Below are positions 8,832-16,748 of a stretch of DNA of 41,135 nt, in pieces. Position 1 is the first letter of the stretch. Every line of letters begins with the position of its first letter. The notes below the pieces were generated by a model. The model ran no database searches and was not told the origin of the DNA. It worked only from the letters and a program-made list of their open reading frames with translations. The stretch covers positions 1 to 41,135 of the forward strand of contig JANSXY010000030.1 of assembly GCA_024742695.1 (NCBI GenBank), read 5' to 3'. Source of the DNA: Paracoccaceae bacterium (GTDB lineage Bacteria; Pseudomonadota; Alphaproteobacteria; Rhodobacterales; Rhodobacteraceae). A program made the position numbers and the translations under genes.

Positions 8832-9029
8832 ATGAAACTCTTTGCACTGATCAAGAAGTTCCGCCGTCAGGAAGAAGGCGCGGTGACCGTCGACTGGGTC
8901 GTGCTGACCGCTGCCGTGATCGGCCTCGGCGTCGCCGCCCTGACCGCCGTTTCGACCGGCACCTCGACGCTGACCGGCAAGATCTCGGCGAGCCTCGGCG
9001 CGCAGACCGTCGCCACCTACACCAACTGA
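8832..9029 (+). CDS. Flp-like type IVb pilin subunit (1)
   Basis: A 65-residue small pilin: a basic leader (MKLFALIKKFRRQEEG), a processing site after G16, then a hydrophobic segment AVTVDWVVLTAAVIGLGVAA and a short polar tail. Flp pilins normally have Glu-Tyr at mature positions 5-6; here the equivalent pair is Asp-Trp (D20, W21), so the protein is a divergent member. The prepilin peptidase at 19294 would be expected to cleave it and the TadA/B/C machine to polymerise it. A strong Shine-Dalgarno (TGGAGAA) precedes the start, and a hairpin 28 bases after the stop gives it its own transcript, as expected for a highly expressed major subunit. Confidence 0.82.
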   Translation: MKLFALIKKFRRQEEGAVTVDWVVLTAAVIGLGVAALTAVSTGTSTLTGKISASLGAQTVATYTN

Positions 9030-9057
9030 TCCCGGCATCGACCTAGCGATCCGGCTA

Positions 9058-9084
9058 AAGGCCGCGCCAGACAGGCGCGGCCTT
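9058..9084 (+). terminator. Hairpin terminator after the first pilin
   Basis: A perfect 11-bp stem, AAGGCCGCGCC (9058-9068) against GGCGCGGCCTT (9074-9084), with a 5-base loop. It should insulate the pilin transcript from the genes downstream. Confidence 0.8.
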
Positions 9085-9267
9085 CTGCCATCCGGCCCGC
9101 AGCGCGTCGGCGAAAGACCGCCAATGCCGCAAAGCCGCCGCAGCTTTCCCCCGAACCGCCCAACTCAAGCCAAGATTCGCCGGGAAAACTGGTATCCGTC
9201 CGGCCCTGTCGCCGGCCGAGGGGCTTAACGATGCCGGGCACGTCGCCCGACCGACCTGGAGGCCAAG

Positions 9268-9459
9268 ATGAAGATGCATTCCCGCCTGGCGCGGTTCATC
9301 CGGGACCAACGCGCAGCCGTGACCGTTGACTGGGTGGTCCTGACCGCAGCCGTGCTGGGCCTTTGGATGCTCGCGATGAACGCGACCTCGAGCGGCACGC
9401 TGTCGATCAGCGAGAAGATCAGTTCGCACATCGCCAGCCAGACCGTTTCCAGCTGGTGA
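9268..9459 (+). CDS. Flp-like type IVb pilin subunit (2)
   Basis: A 63-residue paralogue of the first pilin, sharing AVTVDWVVLTAAV exactly but diverging before and after. The leader is MKMHSRLARFIRDQRA, and the residue before the expected cleavage point is alanine rather than glycine. Alanine at this position is tolerated in some prepilins, so processing is plausible but less certain. The mature start again carries Asp-Trp at positions 5-6. GGAGG lies 7 bases upstream of the ATG. It could be a minor pilin or an alternative major subunit. Confidence 0.78.
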   Translation: MKMHSRLARFIRDQRAAVTVDWVVLTAAVLGLWMLAMNATSSGTLSISEKISSHIASQTVSSW

Positions 9460-9628
9460 CGGGGGCCCGCATCGCGACGGCGTGTTTCCGATCCGTGCAA
9501 ATTCCGCCGGTCGGGCACGTTTCTACCACGCTTCCGCCGCAATCGCGGGGCTAGTTGGATCCAAGGCGGAAGGGGCCCGCCGGGAAAACGTTTCGGCCCC
9601 GCGAACACGCGGTTGAAAGGAAGACACA

Positions 9629-10498
9629 ATGCGGATGGTGTTTGCACTGGTGCTGTTGCTGGGTCTCGGCCTGGCAGGCTTCGCTGTCTACATGGCACAG
9701 AACTACATGGCGCAGATCCAGGCCGAGCGCGACATGCTGGTCGCGGCCCAGGCCGAGGCGCCGGATCTTGTCGATGTCGTCGTCGCAAAGCGGCAGCTGA
9801 AATACGGTGACCGCATTCACCGGGAAGATCTTCAGACGATCAAATGGCCCCGCGGCAGCCTGCCCGAGGGCGTCTTTCACATGATCTCGGCCCCGGCCGA
9901 CGCGCCGCCGGAAGCGCCGGCGGTCTTCGCCGCGAACGAGGCGCGCCCGCGGGCCGCGCTGCGCAGCTTCGAACCGTTCGAGCCGATCCTGGCCAGCAAG
10001 GTCACGCGGCCGGGTGTCGATGCCGGCATCACCTCGAACCTGTCGGCGGGCATGCGCGCGCTGGCCATCAAGGTCGACGTGACGACGGGCGTGTCGGGCT
10101 TCCTGCGGCCGGGCGACCGCGTCGACGTCTACTGGACGGGCAATGCCGGCGGCAAGGAGGTCACCAAGCTGATCCAGCCGGGCCTGCGCCTGATCGCCAT
10201 CGACCAGAGCGCCGATGCCGATCGCAGCGAGGAAACCCTGATCGCCCGCACCGTCACGGTCGAGGCCAATTCCCAGCAGCTCGCGGCGCTGGCCCAGGCC
10301 CAGTCCACCGGCCGCCTGACCCTCGCCCTGGTCGGGTCCGACGACACCACGCTGTCCGAAACGGTCGAGATCGACCAGCGCCAGTTGCTGGGCATCAAGG
10401 AAGAACAGGTCGTGGTTGTCGAGCAGGAAGAGGTCTGCACGGTGCGCACGAACCGCGGCGGCGAAATCGTGGAAGTGGAAATTCCCTGCACGAATTGA
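9629..10498 (+). CDS. cpaB: Flp pilus assembly protein CpaB/RcpC
   Basis: A 289-residue protein with an N-terminal membrane anchor (VFALVLLLGLGLAGFAVY), then a SAF-type domain (VVVAKRQLKYGDRIHREDLQ), a segment giving SNLSAGMRALAIKVD and FLRPGDRVDVYW, and a C-terminal acidic part with a cysteine pair (VCTVRTN and IPCTN). This is the usual CpaB/RcpC architecture; it acts in the periplasm with the secretin. AAAGGAAG lies 7 bases before the ATG. It begins the assembly-gene block, 169 bases after the second pilin; that gap shows no clear gene or terminator. Confidence 0.92.
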   Translation: MRMVFALVLLLGLGLAGFAVYMAQNYMAQIQAERDMLVAAQAEAPDLVDVVVAKRQLKYGDRIHREDLQTIKWPRGSLPEGVFHMISAPADAPPEAPAVFAANEARPRAALRSFEPFEPILASKVTRPGVDAGITSNLSAGMRALAIKVDVTTGVSGFLRPGDRVDVYWTGNAGGKEVTKLIQPGLRLIAIDQSADADRSEETLIARTVTVEANSQQLAALAQAQSTGRLTLALVGSDDTTLSETVEIDQRQLLGIKEEQVVVVEQEEVCTVRTNRGGEIVEVEIPCTN

Positions 10499-10505
10499 AC
10501 TTGAC

Positions 10506-10547
10506 GCCGCGAATCACACCACCACATGCGGTAGGATGATTCGCGGC
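10506..10547. repeat. Perfect 11-bp inverted repeat between cpaB and the secretin gene
   Basis: GCCGCGAATCA (10506-10516) is mirrored by TGATTCGCGGC (10537-10547) around a 20-base spacer. The arms are perfect and not simply GC-rich. It could be an RNA hairpin or a dimeric-regulator operator; a second hairpin follows 24 bases later. Confidence 0.5.
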
Positions 10548-10570
10548 CACCCCCTATGGGTCGAGACTGT

Positions 10571-10599
10571 TGCGGGCATCACACAGGGTGGTGCCCGCA
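10571..10599 (+). terminator. Hairpin in the cpaB-secretin gap, likely terminator or attenuator
   Basis: A 12-bp stem (TGCGGGCATCAC with GTGGTGCCCGCA, including one T-G wobble) encloses a 5-base loop. It sits 72 bases after the cpaB stop and about 100 bases before the secretin start, so it probably lowers read-through between them. No T-run follows. Confidence 0.5.
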
Positions 10600-10701
10600 C
10601 GGTCGTGAGATTGTTGCAATAAACCGACCTTTGCCGCATGGTGCATACACAAGAGCGTTAAGAACTCGTTCTGTCCCGCGTGATCCACAGAGGCAGGTCA
10701 C

Positions 10702-12078
10702 ATGAAGCTTAGATCTATTTTTCTGGCCGGAGTGATGGGAGTGACCGCCGTGGCGGTGACTCCTGACGTGCTCCTGGCCCAGTCCCTGAAAATCATGAAC
10801 GCCCCGCAAGCCGACACTCTCGAAGTGCCGATGAACCGGGCCGTTGTCGTGGAATCGGACGTTCCGTTCGCGGAACTGTCGATTGCAAACCCCGGTATCG
10901 CCGATATTTCGACCCTGTCGGATCGCACCGTGTACATCCTGGGCAAGGCGCCCGGCCGCACCACGCTGACCCTTCTGGGCGCCGACGGCCGGCTGATCAT
11001 GAATGTCGACGTCGCCGTGACGCCCGATGTTCAGGAGTTCAAGGAACGCCTGCGCCAGATCCTGCCCGGCGAGCAGATCGAGGTGCGCACCGCCAATGAC
11101 GGCATCGTGCTGTCGGGCACCGTATCTTCGATCGCGCGGCTCGACCGCGCGCTCGACCTGGCGCGGCGCTATGCCGGCGACCGGGTGTCGAACCTGATGA
11201 CCGTCGGCGGAACCCAGCAGGTGATGCTGAAGGTTCGCTTCGCCGAGATGCAGCGTTCGGTCAGCAAGCAGCTGTCCGGCAGCATCGGCTTCATCGACAC
11301 CGACGCGATCGGTGCGGCGGGCAATATCGACGCCGTGAACAGCTTCATCAACAACCGGTCTTTCGTGACGGAAGCGACCGGCGCGATGGGCATCGGCTTC
11401 AACGCCGGCGGCGTCGAGTTCGGCGTCCTGCTCGAGGCGCTGGAATCGAAAGGCATGGTTCGCACGCTGGCCGAACCCAACCTGACGGCGCTGTCGGGAC
11501 AGGAGGCAAGCTTCCTCGCCGGTGGCGAATACCCGATCCCGGTCGTCGGTGACGAAGGCTCGATCTCGATCGAGTACAAGCCTTTCGGTGTGCAGCTTGG
11601 CTTCATCCCGCGGGTGGTCGACGGCGACGTGATCAACCTTGCGATCACGGCGGCGGTTTCGGGCATCGACACGACCCTGACGGTGCAGAACGCCGGCTTC
11701 TCGGTCAACGCGTTCAAGCGGCGCGAGGCGCAGACGACGGTGGAAATGCGCGACGGCGAAAGCTTTGCCATCGCCGGCCTGCTGCAGGACGATTTCACCG
11801 ACATCAACGGCCAGGTGCCGTGGCTCGGCGACATTCCGGTGCTTGGGGCGCTGTTCCGCAGCGCGGATTACCAGCGCGCGCAAAGCGAACTGGTCATCAT
11901 CGTGACCCCCCATCTCGTCACGCCGACCCGCGGCGAGGCGCTGGCATTGCCGACCGATCGCGTCCGGCTGCCGACGGAAGCCGACCTGTTCCTGCGTGGC
12001 AAGACCTACTCCACCGGCCCGGCCGGCGAAGTGGCCCGGCAGGATTTCACCGGCTCCTACGGCTATGTGATGGAGTGA
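10702..12078 (+). CDS. cpaC: Flp pilus outer-membrane secretin CpaC/RcpA
   Basis: A 458-residue type II/III secretion-family secretin forming the outer-membrane pore for the pilus. The signal peptide occupies about residues 1-28 (ending LLAQS). The N-terminal pilus-formation domain includes SIANPGIADIS and LGKAPGRTTLTLLG, and a BON-like segment follows (IVLSGTVSSIARLDRALDLA). The secretin core carries LAEPNLTALSGQEASFLAGGE and the hallmark VPWLGDIPVLGALFRS near residues 372-388. AGAGG lies upstream of the ATG. Length and domains are complete. Confidence 0.94.
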   Translation: MKLRSIFLAGVMGVTAVAVTPDVLLAQSLKIMNAPQADTLEVPMNRAVVVESDVPFAELSIANPGIADISTLSDRTVYILGKAPGRTTLTLLGADGRLIMNVDVAVTPDVQEFKERLRQILPGEQIEVRTANDGIVLSGTVSSIARLDRALDLARRYAGDRVSNLMTVGGTQQVMLKVRFAEMQRSVSKQLSGSIGFIDTDAIGAAGNIDAVNSFINNRSFVTEATGAMGIGFNAGGVEFGVLLEALESKGMVRTLAEPNLTALSGQEASFLAGGEYPIPVVGDEGSISIEYKPFGVQLGFIPRVVDGDVINLAITAAVSGIDTTLTVQNAGFSVNAFKRREAQTTVEMRDGESFAIAGLLQDDFTDINGQVPWLGDIPVLGALFRSADYQRAQSELVIIVTPHLVTPTRGEALALPTDRVRLPTEADLFLRGKTYSTGPAGEVARQDFTGSYGYVME

Positions 12079-12082
12079 GACG

Positions 12083-12721
12083 ATGCGCAACCTGATCCGA
12101 TTTGCAATGGTCCCGGCTGCGCTCGTCGCTCTCGCGGGCTGTGACATGACCCGGGAAGCCGGGGCCGGCCTCGACCGCGGCACCTTCGGCGACGCGACCA
12201 TGAACAACATGCTGATCCAGTCCGGCGAGTTGAGCTACATGGTGGCGCTGACCGAGAAATTCGCCGCCGATGTCCAGAACACGGTGAACTTCGAGTTCGA
12301 CTCCGCCGTGCTCGACGCCGAAGCGCAGGAAATCCTGCGGCGGCAGGCCCACTGGATCAAGCAGTTCCCCGAGATCCGCTTCCGCGTCTACGGGCACACC
12401 GATCTCGTGGGGTCGAATGCCTACAACAAGAGCCTGGGCCAGCGCCGCGCCAACGCGGTGGTCGCCTATCTTGCCAGCCAGGGCGTGAGCCGCGCGCGGC
12501 TCGAGGCCGTCGCCTCCTTCGGCGAAACCCGGCCGCTGGTCTACACCGAGGGGCCGGAGCGTGCCAACCGCCGCACCGTCACCGAGGTCTCGGGCCTTGT
12601 CGCCCGGCGCCCGGCGCCTCTCGACGGCAAGTACGCGGAACTGATCTACCGCGAGTACGTGGCCAGCGCGATCCCGCCGCACCCGGTCGGGGCCCCGGCG
12701 CTGAACGTCAGCGGCGAGTGA
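12083..12721 (+). CDS. OmpA-family lipoprotein of the Tad locus
   Basis: A 212-residue lipoprotein: lipobox LVALAGC with C20 as the acylated cysteine, then an OmpA-like peptidoglycan-binding domain about residues 70-175 (VNFEFDSAVLDAEA, VYGHTDLVGSNAYNKSLGQRRA, ASFGETRP). In Rhodobacterales Tad loci an OmpA-type lipoprotein commonly takes the place where CpaD stands in other bacteria; no CpaD is seen here. It likely ties the secretin to the cell wall (inference). It starts 4 bases after the secretin stop, so it is translationally coupled. Confidence 0.85.
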   Translation: MRNLIRFAMVPAALVALAGCDMTREAGAGLDRGTFGDATMNNMLIQSGELSYMVALTEKFAADVQNTVNFEFDSAVLDAEAQEILRRQAHWIKQFPEIRFRVYGHTDLVGSNAYNKSLGQRRANAVVAYLASQGVSRARLEAVASFGETRPLVYTEGPERANRRTVTEVSGLVARRPAPLDGKYAELIYREYVASAIPPHPVGAPALNVSGE

Positions 12722-13043
12722 TCGGCCGCTCACCCGGTTGACAGAACGGATCAGCGGGGGCCTTCGGGCCCCCGTTTCCGTTTGCGCGCACCCTGCCCGT
12801 CTCGGCGGCCCGGTTCGGGCAAAACGCCGCATCCGATAGATTTTCCGCCAATCGGGCGCGCTTGGAAACGGAATGCTTACGACTTTCGGCTCCCATTGCC
12901 ACGGTTCTCTCCGCGGGGTGCGGAACGTGAACAATGCACGGGATTTTTCGACGTGCGATCGGGGTGGCGTTTACCGGTGACCAAGGATGACAGCCCAGGA
13001 TGGGCTGGTGGACCGCCGACCCCCAAGGCGAGGAAAGACAGGC
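12722..13043. other. Intergenic region splitting the tad locus
   Basis: A 322-base gap. Its first part carries the terminator at 12755-12774. The rest shows no believable gene and probably holds the promoter for cpaE and the genes after it; no convincing promoter pair was identified. Confidence 0.5.
12755..12774 (+). terminator. UUCG-loop terminator after the OmpA-like gene
   Basis: CGGGGGCC (12755-12762) and GGCCCCCG (12767-12774) form a perfect 8-bp stem on a TTCG tetraloop, followed by TTTCCGTTT. An outer AACGGA (12745-12750) / TCCGTT (12777-12782) pairing extends it. This is the clearest intrinsic terminator in the window. Confidence 0.88.
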
Positions 13044-14294
13044 ATGAGTGGTAGCGCAGCAGTGCTTCAGCCGGAACCCGCACCGATCGTGGCCTGCACG
13101 ATCGCGCGGGACGTGTCCAATTTCGATCTTCTGATCGAGGACATGGAGGCGGAGCTTGGTGAAAGCTGGGGCGATCTGACCTTCGACGACGCCGCGCAGT
13201 TTCTTGGCCAGCCCGAGGCGAGCGCGCTGGAATTCGTCGCGATCGCGGTGGATTCCGATGACGAGGGCGACCTGCCGCGGATCTCCGGCATCGTGACCCT
13301 GTGCAAGGACATGGGGCTGAAGGTGATCCTGATCACCGAGGAAATCAGCCCGATGGCGCTGCACCAGTTGCTCCGGCTGGGCGCCGACGACTTCGTGCCC
13401 TACCCGCTGCCGGAAAACGCGCTGCACGACGCGATCGAGCGGCTGCACCGCGCGCCGCCGCCCGGCGAGACGCCGGCGGCGCTGCATGGCCCGTCCGTGG
13501 CGAAGGGCGGCAACCGCGACGGCGTTGTGATCCCGGTGCACGGCATGGCCGGCGGCGTGGGGGCGACGACCTTCGCGGTGAACCTGGCCTGGGAACTGGC
13601 GACGGCCACGAAGAAGGACGGGCCGCGCGTCTGCCTGATCGACCTCGATTTCCAGCACGGCTCCGTCGCGACCTATCTTGACCTGCCGCGGCGCGAGGCG
13701 GTCTACGAATTGCTGTCTGACACCGCCTCGGCCGATCCCGACGCGCTGACCCAGGCCATGCTGACCTTTCAGGATCGGCTGCAGGTGCTCACCGCACCGT
13801 CCGAGATGCTGCCGCTGGACATCGTCACGCCGGACGACATCGCGCGGCTGGTCGAGCTTGCGCGCGCGACCTTCGACTTCGTCGTGATCGACATGCCCTC
13901 GACCGTGGTCCAGTGGACGGAAACGGTGCTGCATGCCGCGCATGTCTATTTCGTGCCGCTGGAACTGGACATGCGCTCGGCGCAGAACACGCTGCGGATG
14001 ATCCGGGCGCTGAAATCCGAGGAACTGCCGGTCGAGAAGCTGCGCTTCGTGCTGAACCGGGCGCCGAAATTCACCGAACTGTCGGCGCGCGGCCGCGTGA
14101 AGCGGCTGGCCGAAAGCCTGGACATCGACCTCGAAGTGCAACTGCCCGACGGCTCCCGTCAGGTGACCCAGTCCAATGACCACGGCCTGCCGCTGGCCGA
14201 GACGGCGGGCAAGAACCCGCTGCGGCGCGAAATCCAGAAACTCGCCAAGTCGCTGCACGATCTCAACCGCGCGGCCGAAGCGGCCAAGACCTGA
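13044..14294 (+). CDS. cpaE: Pilus assembly ATPase-like protein CpaE/TadZ
   Basis: A 416-residue protein with an N-terminal receiver-like domain (about residues 15-145) and a C-terminal ParA/MinD-type domain. In CpaE/TadZ proteins this pair places the Tad machine at the pole. The P-loop is degenerate: MAGGVGATT at residues 168-176 has alanines (A169, A174) where MinD-type KGGVGKTT has both lysines, a known tendency in this family. Later motifs are VCLIDLDFQHG and FDFVVIDMPS. The ATG at 13044 has AGGAAAG upstream; an in-frame start at 12987 would add an unconserved leader. It leads the second tad operon. Confidence 0.9.
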   Translation: MSGSAAVLQPEPAPIVACTIARDVSNFDLLIEDMEAELGESWGDLTFDDAAQFLGQPEASALEFVAIAVDSDDEGDLPRISGIVTLCKDMGLKVILITEEISPMALHQLLRLGADDFVPYPLPENALHDAIERLHRAPPPGETPAALHGPSVAKGGNRDGVVIPVHGMAGGVGATTFAVNLAWELATATKKDGPRVCLIDLDFQHGSVATYLDLPRREAVYELLSDTASADPDALTQAMLTFQDRLQVLTAPSEMLPLDIVTPDDIARLVELARATFDFVVIDMPSTVVQWTETVLHAAHVYFVPLELDMRSAQNTLRMIRALKSEELPVEKLRFVLNRAPKFTELSARGRVKRLAESLDIDLEVQLPDGSRQVTQSNDHGLPLAETAGKNPLRREIQKLAKSLHDLNRAAEAAKT

Positions 14295-14311
14295 GCATGG
14301 AGACCTGACGC

Positions 14312-15766
14312 ATGTTCTCGCGCTTCAAGAAGCCCGAAGGCACGCCGGTAAAGCCCAACGGCGCCGCCGCGCCCGGCGCGGCCCCGCCCGCCGAGACCGC
14401 GGCGAAACCCGGCCCCGCCGCCAAACCCGTCGTCGCGCGCAAGCCCGCAAGCCCGCCGACGCCGGCCCAGGCCGCCGCGGACCGGGAGCGCAAGCGCAAG
14501 GAAAAGATGAGCGAGTTGAAGGTGGAGCTGCACAAGCGGCTTCTGGACAACCTCAACCTCTCCGCTCTCGAACATGCCTCGGAATCCGACCTGCGCCAGG
14601 AGATCGTGGCGATTACCGGCGAGGCGCTGGAAGAGATGGGCGTCGTCCTGAACAAGGAAGAACGCACCACCCTGCACCAGGAGCTTTACGACGAGGTCAT
14701 GGGCCTCGGCCCGCTCGAGCCGTTGCTGAAGGACGACACGATCAACGACATCCTCGTGAACGGCCCGCAGCAGATCTTCGTCGAGCGCGAAGGCAAGCTG
14801 GAACTGACCGACGTCACCTTCAAGGACGAACGCCACCTGTTGCGGATCATCGACAAGATCGTCTCGGCGGTGGGCCGGCGGGTCGATGAATCCAACCCCT
14901 ATGTCGACGCGCGCCTCGCCGACGGGTCGCGGTTCAACGCGATGGTGCCGCCGATCGCGGTCGACGGGTCGCTGGTGTCGGTGCGGAAGTTCAAGAAGGA
15001 AAAGCTCGGGATCGACGATCTCGTGCGCTTCGGCGCGTTTTCCGAGGAAATGGCCGCCTATCTTCAGGCCGCCGTCGCCACCCGGCTGAACATCATCGTC
15101 TCGGGCGGCACCGGGTCGGGCAAGACCACCACGCTCAATGCGCTGTCGTCCTTCATCGACAATGCCGAACGGATCCTGACGATCGAGGACACAGCGGAAC
15201 TTCAGCTTCAGCAGACCCATGTCGGCCGGATGGAAAGCCGTCCGCCGAACGTCGAGGGCAAGGGCGCGGTGACCCAGCGCGACTGTCTGCGCAACGCGCT
15301 TCGGATGCGGCCGGACCGGATCATCGTCGGCGAGACGCGCGGCGAGGAAGTCATCGACATGCTGCAGGCGATGAACACCGGCCACGACGGATCGATGACC
15401 ACGATCCACGCCAACTCGGCCCGCGACGGGGTCAGCCGGCTTGAGAACATGATCTCGATGGCCGGGATCGAGATGCCGATCAAGGCGATCCGCGCGCAGA
15501 TCGCCAGCGCCGTCAACCTGATCGTGCAGGCCAGCCGCCTGCAGGACGGCTCGCGCCGGATGGTGTCGATCACCGAGATCACCGGCATGGAGGGCGAGGT
15601 GATCTCGATGCAGGAGATCTTCCGCTACGAACGCCTCGGCCTCGCGCCGGACGGCAAGATCATCGGCCGGTTCACGGCGACGGGGATCCGCTCGAACTTC
15701 TCGGACCGGTTCCGCCAGTGGGGTTACGACCTTCCCGCCTCGATCTACGAGCCCGCCACGGAGTAG
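14312..15766 (+). CDS. cpaF: Tad pilus secretion ATPase CpaF/TadA
   Basis: A 484-residue hexameric secretion ATPase that powers pilus extension (and retraction in Tad systems). An alanine/proline-rich N-terminus (residues 1-65) precedes the helical N-domain. The Walker A motif is GGTGSGKTT (K271), Walker [11 protein letters not shown], and the His box [10 protein letters not shown]. The C-terminal part is complete. It starts 17 bases after cpaE and ends 3 bases before tadB, all on one transcript. Confidence 0.96.
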   Translation: MFSRFKKPEGTPVKPNGAAAPGAAPPAETAAKPGPAAKPVVARKPASPPTPAQAAADRERKRKEKMSELKVELHKRLLDNLNLSALEHASESDLRQEIVAITGEALEEMGVVLNKEERTTLHQELYDEVMGLGPLEPLLKDDTINDILVNGPQQIFVEREGKLELTDVTFKDERHLLRIIDKIVSAVGRRVDESNPYVDARLADGSRFNAMVPPIAVDGSLVSVRKFKKEKLGIDDLVRFGAFSEEMAAYLQAAVATRLNIIVSGGTGSGKTTTLNALSSFIDNAERILTIEDTAELQLQQTHVGRMESRPPNVEGKGAVTQRDCLRNALRMRPDRIIVGETRGEEVIDMLQAMNTGHDGSMTTIHANSARDGVSRLENMISMAGIEMPIKAIRAQIASAVNLIVQASRLQDGSRRMVSITEITGMEGEVISMQEIFRYERLGLAPDGKIIGRFTATGIRSNFSDRFRQWGYDLPASIYEPATE

Positions 15767-15769
15767 CGC

Positions 15770-16738
15770 ATGGAAATCTCGCCGACCCCGATCATCTACG
15801 GTCTGATCTTCATCGCCGTCCTCTTGCTGGTCGAGGCGCTGTACCTCGCGGTGTTCGGCAAGTCGATCAGCCTGAACGCCAAGGTCAACCGCCGGCTCGA
15901 ACTGCTGGAAAAGGGCGGGCAGCGCGAACAGGTTCTGGAACAGCTCCGCAAGGAGATGAGCCAGCACATGCACGCGCGGGGCATCCCGCTTTATTCGATC
16001 CTCGCGACCAAGGCGCAGCGCGCCAACATCGCGTTTTCTCCCAAGCAGCTGATCATGGTGATGGTGGCGCTTTCGGTGCTGGCCTTCCTCGCCCTGTCGA
16101 TCGGCACCCAGGCCTCGCTTGGCGTGCGGATCGCGCTGGGTATCGCGATGGGGTTCGGCGGCGTCTATTTCTGGATCAACCGCAAGGCCAAGAAGCGGAT
16201 GAGCATGATCGAGGAGCAGTTGCCCGACGCGGTGGAGCTGATGGTCCGCTCGCTCCGGGTCGGCCACCCGTTCTCCTCGGCGATCCAGATCGTCGCCAAG
16301 GAGGTCTCGGACCCGCTGGGCACCGAATTCGGCGTCATCGCGGACGAGGCGGCCTATGGCCGCGACGTGTCCGACAGCCTCAAGCACCTGGCCGAACGGA
16401 TGGACATGCAGGATCTGCGCTTCCTCGCCGTGGCGGTGACGATCCAGCAGCAATCGGGCGGCAACCTTGCCGAAATCCTCGACGGGCTTGCCAAGGTGAT
16501 CCGGGCGCGGTTCCGGCTGTTCCGGCGCGTCAAGGCGATCACCGCCGAGGCGAAGTGGTCGGGCGCGTTCCTGTCGGGCTTCCCGCTGGTCGTGCTCGGG
16601 GTCATCCAGGTCACCAAGCCGGACTACTACGACACGGTGAAGGACACGCCCTATTTCATCCCCGCGGCGCTGGTCGTGTTCGTGATGCTGGGCATCAACA
16701 TGTTGTTCATGAAGATGATGGTCAACATCAAGGTCTGA
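15770..16738 (+). CDS. tadB: Tad pilus inner-membrane platform protein TadB
   Basis: A 322-residue T2SSF-domain protein: an N-terminal membrane helix (IYGLIFIAVLLLVEALYLAVF), a central hydrophobic pair about residues 85-140, the cytoplasmic T2SSF region with QLPDAVELMVRSLRVGHPFSSAI and QQQSGGNLAEILDGLA, and two C-terminal helices. It forms the inner-membrane platform with TadC above the TadA ATPase. Order and spacing (3 bases from cpaF, 10 to tadC) are the standard Tad arrangement. Confidence 0.93.
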   Translation: MEISPTPIIYGLIFIAVLLLVEALYLAVFGKSISLNAKVNRRLELLEKGGQREQVLEQLRKEMSQHMHARGIPLYSILATKAQRANIAFSPKQLIMVMVALSVLAFLALSIGTQASLGVRIALGIAMGFGGVYFWINRKAKKRMSMIEEQLPDAVELMVRSLRVGHPFSSAIQIVAKEVSDPLGTEFGVIADEAAYGRDVSDSLKHLAERMDMQDLRFLAVAVTIQQQSGGNLAEILDGLAKVIRARFRLFRRVKAITAEAKWSGAFLSGFPLVVLGVIQVTKPDYYDTVKDTPYFIPAALVVFVMLGINMLFMKMMVNIKV

Positions 16739-16748
16739 GGGCGGCGCG

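Noticed and set aside
9225-9229. TTAAC upstream of the second pilin, and TTAA-N7-TT at 10657, as CtrA sites
   Set aside because: Only half matches to the CtrA consensus (TTAA-N7-TTAA); too weak to call, although CtrA control of pilus genes is known in Caulobacter.
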